Shown one piece after another: positions 1-7,883 of a stretch of DNA of 64,000 bases. Each line of letters begins with the position of its first letter. Position 1 is the first letter of the stretch. This DNA is from Mesorhizobium terrae (lineage in GTDB: Bacteria; Pseudomonadota; Alphaproteobacteria; Rhizobiales; Rhizobiaceae): assembly GCF_008727715.1 (NCBI RefSeq), contig NZ_CP044218.1, positions 5,191,501 to 5,255,500 of the forward strand, in the 5' to 3' direction. The position numbers and the translations under genes are program-made. The notes beneath the pieces were generated by a model. The model was not told the DNA's origin and searched no databases. It saw only the letters and a program-made list of their open reading frames with translations.

Positions 1-152
1 GGGCAACATCGACATCTGTTTGCCTGACCGTAGTTCGGATTGCTTGAACATTTCGGCCAATGTTGCAGCCCGCGTGCCGGAGCGGCTTGAACGGACCGAC
101 AGCCGACCCTACCCTGTTTGCAAGACGCGTTTTTGCCCAGGGAGAACAGATC

Positions 153-923
153 ATGCAGGCGGTGCCCGCCCAGGCGACCGGCCATTACCACGAGCGTCCG
201 GTCGCGCCGTTCCTGCGCGACTGGTTCTCCGCCGTCTGGGTTCACCAGATGTCGGAGGCAGGAGCGCCGCCGATAGTGGTGACGCCGGACGGCACGATCG
301 ACCTGCAGTGGATCGACGGGCGGTTCCGCATTGCCGGACCCGACAAGGAGCCGCAGACCGAAGCGATAGCTGCGGGCGTCGCTGTCATCGGCTTCCGCTT
401 CCAGCCGGCCGCGGCTGCCGCCTGGCTTGGCGTGGACGCTGCCGAACTGCTCGGGCAGCGGCTGGCGATCGAGACCGTGCTTGGTCGAAAGGGAAAGCTG
501 CTCGGCGCATCGATCCGCCAGCAGCCGAACCTCGCCGAACTGATCGCCTCCTTGGAAAGCGCCATTGCGGGACATGCCCGGAGCGAGGCCGCCGACCGCA
601 CCATGCAGGCCGCCCACCGGCTGATCGATGCCGGGCCGCCCGAGGGCGCGCCGCTCATCCCCTGGCTGGCACGCGCCCTGGCATTGAGCGAGCGCACGCT
701 GAGGCGTCGTTTCGACGAGAGTTTCGGCTACGGTCCGAAGACGCTCGACCGCATCCTGCGCTATCAGCGCTTCCGACGCCTGTCGCAAAATTCACGTGCC
801 TCGACGGCGGCCCTGGCGGCCGAAGCCGGTTATGCCGACCAGGCGCATCTGGTGCGCGAAACAAGGCGCCTCACCGGCAGCACTCCCGCCCGCCTTGAGC
901 AAATATTCGCCGGCAGCTCGTGA
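153..923 (+). CDS. AraC/XylS-family transcriptional regulator
   Basis: Probable DNA-binding regulator of 256 residues. The C-terminal ~90 residues form the AraC double helix-turn-helix (first helix pair around 'SERTLRRRFDESFG', second around 'AEAGYADQAHLVRETRRLTG'). The N-terminal ~150 residues, with 'PDGTIDLQWIDG', resemble the DUF6597 sensor domain found in front of such HTH units. I chose the ATG preceded by GGAGA with 7-nt spacing; an in-frame start 93 nt upstream lacks a ribosome binding site. It converges on the next gene and nothing local identifies its target or ligand. Confidence 0.85.
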   Translation: MQAVPAQATGHYHERPVAPFLRDWFSAVWVHQMSEAGAPPIVVTPDGTIDLQWIDGRFRIAGPDKEPQTEAIAAGVAVIGFRFQPAAAAAWLGVDAAELLGQRLAIETVLGRKGKLLGASIRQQPNLAELIASLESAIAGHARSEAADRTMQAAHRLIDAGPPEGAPLIPWLARALALSERTLRRRFDESFGYGPKTLDRILRYQRFRRLSQNSRASTAALAAEAGYADQAHLVRETRRLTGSTPARLEQIFAGSS

Positions 924-966
924 CTGGCGTCCAGATCAAGCCGAGCCTGTCGAGCCGGGCAGCGCT

Positions 967-1407
967 CTAACCCATCACCCAGGACTGGCCGGCAACGATG
1001 GCGGCATAACGCGCCGCCTTGCCTATCCCCACCAGCGCAACGAAACGCCAGATGCCGACGCGCGCGGCACCCGCGACCACGGTCAACGCATCGCCGATGA
1101 TCGGCAACCAGGCAAAGGGTAGCGTCCATAAGCCATAACGCCGAAAGACGCGGCCGGCCTGCTCATAGTTTTCCGCCGAGACCGGAAACCAGCGGCTGCC
1201 CCGCAATGCCTCGATGCCGCGACCTATCGCCCAGTTCACCACCGAGCCCGCCGTGTTGCCGACCGTCGCCACGATCAGCAAACCGGCGGGATCGCCGCGA
1301 CCGGCGGCAAGCAGCCCGACCAGAACCAGTTCCGACGACGCTGGCAGGAGCGTCGCGGCCAGGAAGGCGCTGGCGAACAGCGCGCCATAGGCGACGAGAT
1401 CTTCCAT
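967..1407 (-). CDS. YqaA/DedA-like (SNARE-associated) inner-membrane protein
   Basis: Small integral membrane protein (146 aa). Hydrophobic segments lie at about 5-30, 40-65, 95-115 and 120-143. The segment 'LPASSELVLVGLLAAG' near the N-terminus, 'GNTAGSVVNWAIGR' in the middle and 'LPIIGDALTVVAGA' towards the end match the YqaA branch of the DedA/SNARE-associated family. DedA proteins are linked to lipid-carrier recycling and envelope homeostasis; the role of the short YqaA branch is not settled. It stands alone, convergent with the AraC gene, and lies just downstream of the multicopper oxidase on the same strand (42 nt gap). Confidence 0.8.
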   Translation of the reverse strand: MEDLVAYGALFASAFLAATLLPASSELVLVGLLAAGRGDPAGLLIVATVGNTAGSVVNWAIGRGIEALRGSRWFPVSAENYEQAGRVFRRYGLWTLPFAWLPIIGDALTVVAGAARVGIWRFVALVGIGKAARYAAIVAGQSWVMG

Positions 1408-1449
1408 GCGCTACCGGACTACCGGCATCGGCCGGCCATCGTCGACGGC

Positions 1450-2970
1450 CTAGGCTCGCACATCGACCACGCCCATCATGCCAAGTTGCTCATGCTCCAG
1501 GATGTGGCAATGATACATGCGCAGGCCCGGGCGCTCCTGCTTCAGCAACAGCCTCACCGTCTCGCCGCGGGCGACATTGACCGTGTCCTTCCAGGCCCGA
1601 TGAGGAGCCGGCGTTACCTTGCCGTCGCGCTCATTCTCGATCACCTGGAACTGGGTTCCGTGCACGTGGAAGGGATGATCCATGTCGGCCTTGTTGACGA
1701 TTTCCCACAGTTCGGTCTCGCCAGCCTTGGCGACGACGTCGACGCGGTTCATATCGAAAGCGGCGTCATTGATGAAGAACCCCATTTCCATGCCGCCGGC
1801 GCCCATGCCCATCTTCTCGGTGAAGACGAAGCGACGACGCACCGCCGACGTCCCCCGCGCCGCGATGCTGCGCAGCTTCTGCGGCAGCGGTGGCGCAGGT
1901 TCGGCCGGTGTCTCCGAAACATTGACCGTCAGCAGCGTCAGCCCCGCATCGTCCGGCCGGCCCGGCCCCATCCAACCACGGTCATAGTCGAGCGTGGCCA
2001 GTTGCACCACGCCCGGCTTGTCGAAGGCGACGACCAGTTCGACACGCTCGGCAGGCGCCAACAGAACCTCGTCGACGGTGACCGGCGCTTCCAGAAGTCC
2101 GCCGTCGGAGCCAATCACCGTCATCGCGGCATTGCCGAAGGACAATCTCAGGAAGCGCGCATTGGTGGCATTGAACAGGCGGAAGCGCCGCTTGGTGCCG
2201 AGCCCGACGGCGAGCGTGGGGCTCTTCTGGCCGTTGACCAGGACGTGGTCGCCGACGCGTCCGTTCATCAGGTCGACCATCGAGCTCTCGGGCATCGCGC
2301 CATCTTCGCCAAGGCGCAGATCGGTGAAGAAAAGCACGGTGTCGCTATAGGCGGCCGGCACGGGATCGGTTTTCGGCTTGACCAGGAAGACGCCGGCGAG
2401 GCCGCGATACACCTGCTCGGCCGTCTTGCCGTGCGGATGCGGGTGATACCAATAGGGGCCGGCGCTGTCGGCCGGCAGGTCGAATGCATAGACGCGCTTG
2501 GCGCCCGCTGCGACCGGGTCCATCGGATTGCCGTCCTGGTCGGCCGGCACCGGCATGCCATGCCAGTGGATGGTGCTTTCCTCGCCCGGAATGGCGTTGT
2601 CGAAGTCGATCTCGACGCGGTCGCCCTCGAAAGCCTCGATCAGCGGACCGGGGCTCGTACCGTTGTAGGCGAGGATGGGCGTGTCCAGACCTTCAACGAA
2701 GTTGGCTTTCGCCAGTCCCGCCGTCAGGCTGGCGCGAAAACGGCCAGCTTCCGTCGCCTGGTTGGCGAGCCTCGGCAGGTCGCGCAGCGGCTCGCCTTCC
2801 TTCAGCGCCAGCTCCGCCGCCGGCGTGGCGGGTTCGGCCGCCATGTTGTGCCCCTCATGACCGCCCATGCCCGGCATGGCGTTCATGTCATGCCCCTCCA
2901 TCTGCGCGAGCGCGTGGCCACCGGTGGCCAGCACGGCAAGGCTGGCGGTCAGGAAAGTGCGCCGATGCAT
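1450..2970 (-). CDS. Tat-exported multicopper oxidase (CueO/laccase type)
   Basis: Periplasmic multicopper oxidase, expected to oxidise Cu(I) or phenolics with reduction of O2 to water (506 aa). A twin-arginine leader (RRTFL at 3-7, cleavage near residue 22) is followed by a Met/His-rich stretch at 23-45 that may bind copper. The four copper-ligand clusters are all present: HWHG at 135-138, YHPHPHG at 175-181, HPFHVHG near 432-438, and HCHILEH at 487-493 with the axial Met of the type-1 site downstream. Start chosen for AAGGAG 7 nt before the ATG. It lies 56 nt downstream of the CueR-type regulator on the same strand and is probably co-transcribed with it. Confidence 0.93.
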   Translation of the reverse strand: MHRRTFLTASLAVLATGGHALAQMEGHDMNAMPGMGGHEGHNMAAEPATPAAELALKEGEPLRDLPRLANQATEAGRFRASLTAGLAKANFVEGLDTPILAYNGTSPGPLIEAFEGDRVEIDFDNAIPGEESTIHWHGMPVPADQDGNPMDPVAAGAKRVYAFDLPADSAGPYWYHPHPHGKTAEQVYRGLAGVFLVKPKTDPVPAAYSDTVLFFTDLRLGEDGAMPESSMVDLMNGRVGDHVLVNGQKSPTLAVGLGTKRRFRLFNATNARFLRLSFGNAAMTVIGSDGGLLEAPVTVDEVLLAPAERVELVVAFDKPGVVQLATLDYDRGWMGPGRPDDAGLTLLTVNVSETPAEPAPPLPQKLRSIAARGTSAVRRRFVFTEKMGMGAGGMEMGFFINDAAFDMNRVDVVAKAGETELWEIVNKADMDHPFHVHGTQFQVIENERDGKVTPAPHRAWKDTVNVARGETVRLLLKQERPGLRMYHCHILEHEQLGMMGVVDVRA

Positions 2971-3026
2971 GATTTTCTCCTTGTTGGGTCTTGTAGACAG
3001 TCTGGTCGCGGGATTGCCGGAGCGCT

Positions 3027-3476
3027 TCAATAGGCGTCGCTTCGGCGTCGCATTGTGCTGCGCTTCGGCTTCGGTGGAGCCGCCTCATGGCCGCTCGAAA
3101 GCTCCTCGATAATCGGGCAGCTGGCTTGCGTATCGCCGTGGCAGGTTTTGGCCAGATGGCGCAGCGCATTCGACATGGCGCGGAGTTCGCGCATCTTGCG
3201 CTCCAGTTCGGAGACATGTGCCAAGGCGATACGCTTGACGTCGCCGCTGGCACGCGAGCGGTCGCTCCACAACGCCAGCAGACTGGTCATCTGCTCGACC
3301 GAAAAGCCGAGATCGCGCGCCCGGCGGACGAAACGGAGCATATGGATGTCATCGGGCGAATAGACCCGGTAGCCGGCCCCGGTACGCTCGGGGCTGGCGA
3401 TCAGGCCGACCTCTTCATAGTAGCGGATCATCTTCGCCGACACGCCGGACGCGGCGGCTGCGTCTCCAATGTTCAT
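3027..3476 (-). CDS. hmrR: Cu(I)-responsive MerR-family regulator (CueR/HmrR type)
   Basis: Copper-sensing transcriptional activator of 149 residues. N-terminal winged helix ('SAKMIRYYEEVGLI'), dimerisation helix from about 80 to 111, then a metal loop with Cys112 and Cys120 separated by seven residues, the spacing of E. coli CueR. Ser77, which in CueR marks preference for +1 ions, is also present. Start chosen for GGGAGG upstream of the ATG. A MerR-type promoter with a 19-bp spacer and a perfect dyad lies about 100 bp upstream on the same strand, so the gene is probably autoregulated. A second, similar site precedes the CopZ-like gene. The symbol follows rhizobial usage; cueR is equivalent. 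Confidence 0.92.
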   Translation of the reverse strand: MNIGDAAAASGVSAKMIRYYEEVGLIASPERTGAGYRVYSPDDIHMLRFVRRARDLGFSVEQMTSLLALWSDRSRASGDVKRIALAHVSELERKMRELRAMSNALRHLAKTCHGDTQASCPIIEELSSGHEAAPPKPKRSTMRRRSDAY

Positions 3477-3579
3477 CGGCTGGCCCTCCCGTCTGAGGAC
3501 AGAGCAAAACCGCTGCCGGCAGGCGTGAATGGGGCGGGGAGGATCATGTTCGTGCAACTTCCTTGGGTCGTTGCAGGAG

Positions 3580-3610
3580 CAGATAAGGTTTCCAGTAACT
3601 GGAAGGTCAA
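3580..3610 (-). promoter_or_regulatory. CueR/HmrR-type promoter-operator for the regulator-oxidase transcript
   Basis: On the minus strand, -35 TTGACC, a 19-bp spacer and -10 TATCTG. The spacer contains the perfect dyad TTCCAGT-A-ACTGGAA. The long 19-bp spacing and the 'TTGACCTTCC' opening are hallmarks of CueR-class promoters. It points at the hmrR gene and, behind it, the multicopper oxidase. Confidence 0.85.
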
Positions 3611-3680
3611 GCGACTATCTTCCTAGCCTCATCGGAAAATGGGCAAAGCGACATCGTCGGCAAATTTCTTCGCGCTGCGC

Positions 3681-3711
3681 TTGACCTTCCAACGATGGCA
3701 AGCCCCACAAC
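3681..3711 (+). promoter_or_regulatory. Second CueR/HmrR-type promoter in front of the copper chaperone
   Basis: Plus-strand TTGACC followed by CTTCCA-acga-TGGcAAG, an imperfect version of the dyad in the neighbouring operator, and a weak -10 (CACAAC) after 19 bp. It lies 40 bp upstream of the CopZ-like start codon. The conserved TTGACCTTCC core supports control by the adjacent regulator; the poor -10 fits activator dependence. Confidence 0.75.
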
Positions 3712-3750
3712 CTCACCGTCCCTGCTGTCGACCATGAAAGGAATGTTGTG

Positions 3751-3975
3751 ATGATCAACCTGAAAGTATCGGATATGACCTGCGGCCACTGCGCGAGCAC
3801 GGTGGAGAAGGCGGTGAAAAGCGTCGATCCGCAAGCCAGGGTCACGATCGATCTGGCGGCGTCGATCGTCTCGGTGGAAGGCGCCAGCGATGAGAGCGCG
3901 ATTTCGGCTGCGATCTCGAAGGCTGGCTACGGCAACGAGAAGGTCGCTACCAGCTGCTGCGGCAGTTGCCATTGA
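3751..3975 (+). CDS. copZ: CopZ-like heavy-metal-associated (HMA) copper chaperone
   Basis: Small cytosolic metallochaperone (74 aa) with the HMA ferredoxin-like fold. The Cu(I)-binding motif MTCGHC uses Cys11 and Cys14. Such proteins pass copper to P-type ATPases or to CueR-type sensors. An unusual Cys/His-rich tail (SCCGSCH) at the C-terminus could add a second metal site. The ATG follows AAAGGA by 8 nt; a GTG immediately before it is in frame but fits the ribosome binding site less well. The CueR-type promoter upstream places it in the copper response with the divergent hmrR-oxidase pair. Confidence 0.92.
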   Translation: MINLKVSDMTCGHCASTVEKAVKSVDPQARVTIDLAASIVSVEGASDESAISAAISKAGYGNEKVATSCCGSCH

Positions 3976-3982
3976 TACAAAC

Positions 3983-4009
3983 CGGCCCCGCGGCAAGCCT
4001 GCGGGGCCG
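3983..4009 (+). terminator. Hairpin after copZ, probable terminator
   Basis: Perfect 9-bp GC-rich stem (CGGCCCCGC / GCGGGGCCG) with a 9-nt loop, 8 nt after the copZ stop codon. Only a short T-containing tract follows (AGTTTA), so termination strength is uncertain. Confidence 0.6.
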
Positions 4010-4153
4010 AGTTTAAATCCAGACTTGGCCACCGCGACTAGAGGCCATCACAATTTAAGATGGTCAATTCAACAACCTAGAGATGCAACCAATTCGTGGT
4101 GGCGTCACCCGGAATCACCCTAACTCTGTCCGCTCAACCAAGAGGACAGAGCC

Positions 4154-4336
4154 ATGTCGAGCTGCACGGATCGTAACGGGGATAGCTGGGAAATCTACAT
4201 GGGCAATGACGGCTGGCGCTGGCGCCGCACGTCATCGAACGGCCGCATCGTCGGCGCGTCTTCGCAAGGATATACAAACCGGGCTGACTGCGTCGCCAAC
4301 GCGCAGCGCAACGGGATGACGTGCACGCCGGTCTGA
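4154..4336 (+). CDS. DUF1508 (YegP-like) small protein
   Basis: A 60-residue protein matching the DUF1508 repeat: 'GWRWRRTSSNGRIVGASSQG' followed by 'TNRADCVANAQRNGM'. The family is a short alpha/beta unit, usually tandem (as in E. coli YegP); here there is one copy. Function is not established. A GAGGACAGAGCC sequence before the ATG gives a plausible ribosome binding site. It is a stand-alone gene downstream of copZ. Confidence 0.75.
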   Translation: MSSCTDRNGDSWEIYMGNDGWRWRRTSSNGRIVGASSQGYTNRADCVANAQRNGMTCTPV

Positions 4337-4338
4337 CC

Positions 4339-4536
4339 TCAACCGCCCAACCAGCGCGGCCGACAGGTCTTGGCGATTACGTGCGGCGCCAGCACCAACG
4401 GCGTGGCCGCCGATCGTTGGCGCGCTCGCTCGAACAGCAGGCGCACATCTTCCGGCCGCCAGCCGTCCCGTTCCATCACGAGTTGCACGATCTGGTCGCC
4501 CAACAGCTCGTCCAGTGTCTCACTGCGCTCGCTCAT
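4339..4536 (-). CDS. Small conserved hypothetical protein
   Basis: A 65-residue, largely helical soluble protein beginning 'MSERSETLDELLGDQIVQLV'. I do not recognise a named domain; I recall similar short proteins from rhizobial genomes but cannot confirm this here. The ATG chosen follows GAGGCGAGAC; an upstream in-frame ATG 51 nt earlier is less well placed. It converges end to end with the DUF1508 gene (2 nt apart). Confidence 0.55.
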   Translation of the reverse strand: MSERSETLDELLGDQIVQLVMERDGWRPEDVRLLFERARQRSAATPLVLAPHVIAKTCRPRWLGG

Positions 4537-4702
4537 GTCTCGCCTCATCGAAGGCCGCCCGCCATGCATAGATAGGGCGCCAAACATGGCACCCCAATGA
4601 TGTTTCGCCGGCTATTTCGAGGAATTTGCAGGAAAAATACGGCGGCGTAAGCGATCCATTTCACACTTGCGCGAGCGACCGCTTGAACGCCGAAAGCCGG
4701 CT

Positions 4703-5104
4703 CTATGCAGGAGGCGGCGCGCCTTCGAATTGCGGCAGGCCGTCGTTAATCGTCAGCCATGCCTGCTTCGAGGCGGTGTAGATATGCATCTCGGGTTTGA
4801 ACGCCGCCGGATCGTCGAGCGACCCCGATGTCACGCCCATGACGCCGGCGGCATCGCGCCGCGAAAACATGGTCGTGCCGCAATGCGGACAGAAACCACG
4901 CCTGATCTCCGACGAGGAATTGACCATGGCCAGCGGCCCTTCGACCGCGACGGCGTCGATGCGAAACAGCAGGCGCGCATTGAAGGCGGCGCCGATCGCC
5001 TTCTGGCAAAGGCGGCAATGGCAGACCCGCTGATTGATCGGCTCGCCCTCGGCGGAATAACGAACGGCACCGCAAAGGCATCCGCCCTGGTATTTCATGG
5101 TCAT
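4703..5104 (-). CDS. GFA/CENP-V family zinc protein
   Basis: A 133-residue member of the glutathione-dependent formaldehyde-activating (GFA) family. The zinc-binding cysteines are visible as CLCGAVRY near residue 9, CHCRLCQK near 33 and CPHCGT near 75. The fold is an Mss4-like beta sandwich. Many members are annotated as S-(hydroxymethyl)glutathione synthase, but that activity is disputed, so no reaction is assigned. The start is the first ATG of MTMKYQGG; a second ATG two codons later is also possible and the ribosome binding site is weak. Confidence 0.85.
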   Translation of the reverse strand: MTMKYQGGCLCGAVRYSAEGEPINQRVCHCRLCQKAIGAAFNARLLFRIDAVAVEGPLAMVNSSSEIRRGFCPHCGTTMFSRRDAAGVMGVTSGSLDDPAAFKPEMHIYTASKQAWLTINDGLPQFEGAPPPA

Positions 5105-5196
5105 GTCAGGCTCGCTGAAAAAGAGAAGCGGCACGGTAGCGCCCTGCCCCGTGCCGTCAAATGAAAAGCCGTGATGCGGTCTATTCGCGCCGTCGA

Positions 5197-5682
5197 TCAA
5201 AGCGTCCTGGCGAGTGCCTCGAGCTGGTCGGCGCAGATGCCCCAACCACCCTCGAAACCCATCTCCACATGCTGGTCGCGGTCGGCCGCGTTCCAGTGCC
5301 GGACGCGAGCGATGTAACGGGTCTTGCCCGCGCCTTCATCCTCGAAGGTCAGCACCACGGCCATGAACGGCTTCGCCGACGGCTGCCAATCGCCGGTGAA
5401 GGCATCGGTGAAAACCAGCTTGCGGCCGGGAACGACCTCCAGATACTGGCCCGGATTGGGAAACTCTGCGCCGTCCGGACCGGCCATGACGACCAGCGAG
5501 GCGCCACCGGGACGGACATCCATCTCCGCGCGCGGTGTCGTCCACGGTTTCGGCGCGAACCATTGGGTGACCAGCTTCGGGTCGGTCCAGCAGCGATAGA
5601 CAGCGTCGCGCGGCGCATCGATGATGCGGGCGAGGACCAGTTCGTTTTCCGAAGACGGAGCGATGTCGAGTTTGGTGGTCAC
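5197..5682 (-). CDS. SRPBCC/AHSA1-domain protein
   Basis: A 161-residue START-like protein of the AHSA1 group ('DAPRDAVYRCWTDPKLVTQW' near the N-terminus, 'FTDAFTGDWQPS' in the middle, 'EMGFEGGWGICADQLEAL' at the end). The family uses a deep hydrophobic cavity to bind small ligands; no specific ligand is known. The start is a GTG preceded by a strong AGGAAGGG; an ATG 42 nt upstream lacks one. It lies about 90 nt upstream of the GFA gene on the same strand, so the two may be co-transcribed. Confidence 0.85.
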   Translation of the reverse strand: MTTKLDIAPSSENELVLARIIDAPRDAVYRCWTDPKLVTQWFAPKPWTTPRAEMDVRPGGASLVVMAGPDGAEFPNPGQYLEVVPGRKLVFTDAFTGDWQPSAKPFMAVVLTFEDEGAGKTRYIARVRHWNAADRDQHVEMGFEGGWGICADQLEALARTL

Positions 5683-5842
5683 GGTGTTTCCCTTCCTGAT
5701 GGGTGCGAATGTTGACGTTCGCACCTAGGACGAAGCGCGCGAGGTCGATCCGACACCGCCGGCCAGGATATTTTTCCTCAATTTGAAAACGGGATTCTTT
5801 TCAAAGGCTTCAGGGCGCCAGTGAAAGCGCCAGGGTCAGGAC

Positions 5843-6091
5843 CTAGTGCTTCTTGGCCTGAACCAGATAGGCGTCGATGGTTGCCTCGCCCAGCCATTTC
5901 GCCGCTTCCAGCCGGTGCAATCCCTCGACCAGGACATGGCGCTTGCCATCATGGCGTACCTGGATCGGCGTCTTCATGCCATTCTCCAGAATATCCTCGG
6001 CAAGGTGGCGGACGGTCTCGGGATGCAGCGTCTTGCGCCGCGCGGTCGGCACATAGATGTCGTCGACCTTGACCTTTTGTATCCGCAGCAT
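5843..6091 (-). CDS. ParB/Srx-like nuclease-domain small protein
   Basis: An 82-residue protein that is almost entirely a ParB N-terminal-like (sulfiredoxin-fold) domain: 'LAEDILENGMKTPIQVR' followed by 'GKRHVLVEGLHRLEAAKWLG', the place of the ParB G-E-R/H-R motif (here VEGLHR). There is no HTH or CTPase extension, so it is not a chromosome-partitioning ParB. Stand-alone copies of this domain occur next to diverse systems and may bind nucleotides. The ATG follows AAGGGAGCGGTC. It is divergent from the amidase operon, its start lying 145 bp from that operon's first codon. Confidence 0.8.
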   Translation of the reverse strand: MLRIQKVKVDDIYVPTARRKTLHPETVRHLAEDILENGMKTPIQVRHDGKRHVLVEGLHRLEAAKWLGEATIDAYLVQAKKH

Positions 6092-6236
6092 GACCGCTCC
6101 CTTGGCGTTCCCTCGTGCTTTCTGGATAGTCGGTTTGCGCACCAAGGCCAAGGGTAGCCGGCTGGCCTGATGCTTTCCATTTGACGCCCGGCAAGACGAT
6201 GATCGAAATGGCCGCAGAAATTTCCCGCCGGACCCC

Positions 6237-7883
6237 ATGAACCAGTCATCCTCGCTATTTCCGGATTTCGGCCTGACAGCGCAGCAACGCCATGCCGCCG
6301 TGCGCAGCCACTATTACGAGAAACCCGGAATGGATGGCGCGCGCGGCGAAATCTGGGCCTATTCGGACCGCTTTTCCTATCGACCGGGCGAGACCGTGCG
6401 GCTGCAGGTCAGCGCGACGGCACAGCATTTCTCGATCGAGATCGTTCGCGACGGTGGCATCGAAACCAGAGTGTTCGAGCGCGATAACATCGCCTGCCGC
6501 TGGCAAGAGACACCGGAACAATGTTCGGTGGAAGGCTGCGGCTGGGAAACGACGTTCGAATTCACGACCGGCACCGATTGGCCTTCCGGCGCCTACCGGC
6601 TGACGCTGACCGCCGAAGGCAAGGACGGCCAGCCGATCCGTTACCATCACCTCATCATCGTCGCGCCGCTGCCCGGCAATCGAAGCGGCCGCATCCTGCA
6701 GGTTGCGGCGACCGGAACCTGGCTGGCCTACAACACCTGGGGCGGCTCCAACCACTACGAAGGCATCACCGGCCCGAACCGCAACCAGTATTCGCCTGTC
6801 GTGTCGACCGAACGCCCCTGGTGCCGCGGCTTCGTCGTGCTACCGCCGCAAGCTCCGCGCGTGCCACACGGTGTCTCGATGCCGCCAAAGACGGTGCCGC
6901 GCTATCCACATATGGAATGGGCCTACGCCACCGGCCATTCGAAGAAATACACCTCGGCCGGCTGGGCCAGCTACGACAGCCATTTCTTCCGTTTCACCGA
7001 ACGCGCCGGCCATTCGATCGACCTCGCCAGCCAGCACGACCTGCATTTCTCGCCCGAAATCCTCGAAGGCTATGACTGCGCCGTCTTCGTCGGCCACGAC
7101 GAGTACTGGACCTGGGAGATGCGCGACGCGGTCGACGCCTATGTCGAGCGCGGCGGTCATGCAGCGCGGTTTGCCGGCAACTTCATGTGGCAGACGCGGC
7201 TGGAAGACGAGGGCCGGCGGCAGGTCTGCTACAAATACCGCGCCCGCGCCGAGGACCCGGCCTATACGAGCGGCGACGTCCGCCGCGCCACCAATTCCTG
7301 GGAAGCGCCCGAGATCGGCCGGCCCGGGGCCGAGACCTTCGGGCTGAACGCCACGCGTGGCCTTTATGCCGGCTGGGGCGGCTGCGCGCCGCGCGGCGCG
7401 CGCGGCTTTCCGATTTATCGGCCCGAACATTGGGCCTTCGCTGGCACCGGGCTCTATTATGGCGACCTGCTCGGCGCCGACAGCCATGTCTTCGGCTACG
7501 AGGTGGATGGGCTGGAGCATGAAATCCGGGGAGGCCTGCCCTACCCCGTGGCTGACAGCGGCGCGCCGGACGGCCTGCAAATCCTCGCCGTCGGCATGGC
7601 GTCGCAGGTCGAGGAAAGCGCGGATATCGCGGCGCAAGATCAGTTCCTTGGCGACGAGGACGGCCGCTTCAGCGCCGAAACCCTGTTTGGCGAGGCGAGC
7701 GACGCCAATCTCGACAAGATCAAGCGCGCGAACGGCATGATCGTCTCCTTCCCGCGCGGCAAGGGCGAGGTCTTCCACGCCGGCAGCTGCGAGTGGGTCG
7801 CCGGCCTGCTGCGGCAAGACCCCATGGTCGAGCGGGTTACCGCCAATGTCCTCGATCGCTTCCTCGGAAAACAGACTTCATGA
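6237..7883 (+). CDS. N,N-dimethylformamidase large-subunit-like amidohydrolase
   Basis: A 548-residue protein resembling the C-terminal (DMFA2_C) part of the N,N-dimethylformamidase beta subunit. DMFase is an iron enzyme that hydrolyses formamides; its ligands include a His-x-Glu pair, matched here by His287 and Glu289 in GHDEYW. An N-terminal beta-rich domain ('YRPGETVRLQVSAT') precedes the catalytic domain. It is shorter than the ~760-residue DMFase subunit and no small subunit is encoded nearby, so the substrate is probably not DMF itself. It heads a five-gene operon and its stop overlaps the next start (ATGA). Confidence 0.8.
   Translation: MNQSSSLFPDFGLTAQQRHAAVRSHYYEKPGMDGARGEIWAYSDRFSYRPGETVRLQVSATAQHFSIEIVRDGGIETRVFERDNIACRWQETPEQCSVEGCGWETTFEFTTGTDWPSGAYRLTLTAEGKDGQPIRYHHLIIVAPLPGNRSGRILQVAATGTWLAYNTWGGSNHYEGITGPNRNQYSPVVSTERPWCRGFVVLPPQAPRVPHGVSMPPKTVPRYPHMEWAYATGHSKKYTSAGWASYDSHFFRFTERAGHSIDLASQHDLHFSPEILEGYDCAVFVGHDEYWTWEMRDAVDAYVERGGHAARFAGNFMWQTRLEDEGRRQVCYKYRARAEDPAYTSGDVRRATNSWEAPEIGRPGAETFGLNATRGLYAGWGGCAPRGARGFPIYRPEHWAFAGTGLYYGDLLGADSHVFGYEVDGLEHEIRGGLPYPVADSGAPDGLQILAVGMASQVEESADIAAQDQFLGDEDGRFSAETLFGEASDANLDKIKRANGMIVSFPRGKGEVFHAGSCEWVAGLLRQDPMVERVTANVLDRFLGKQTS

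Noticed and set aside
1486..3033. A 515-codon plus-strand frame opposite the multicopper oxidase
   Set aside because: Antisense to an oxidase with all four copper-binding clusters and a good ribosome binding site.
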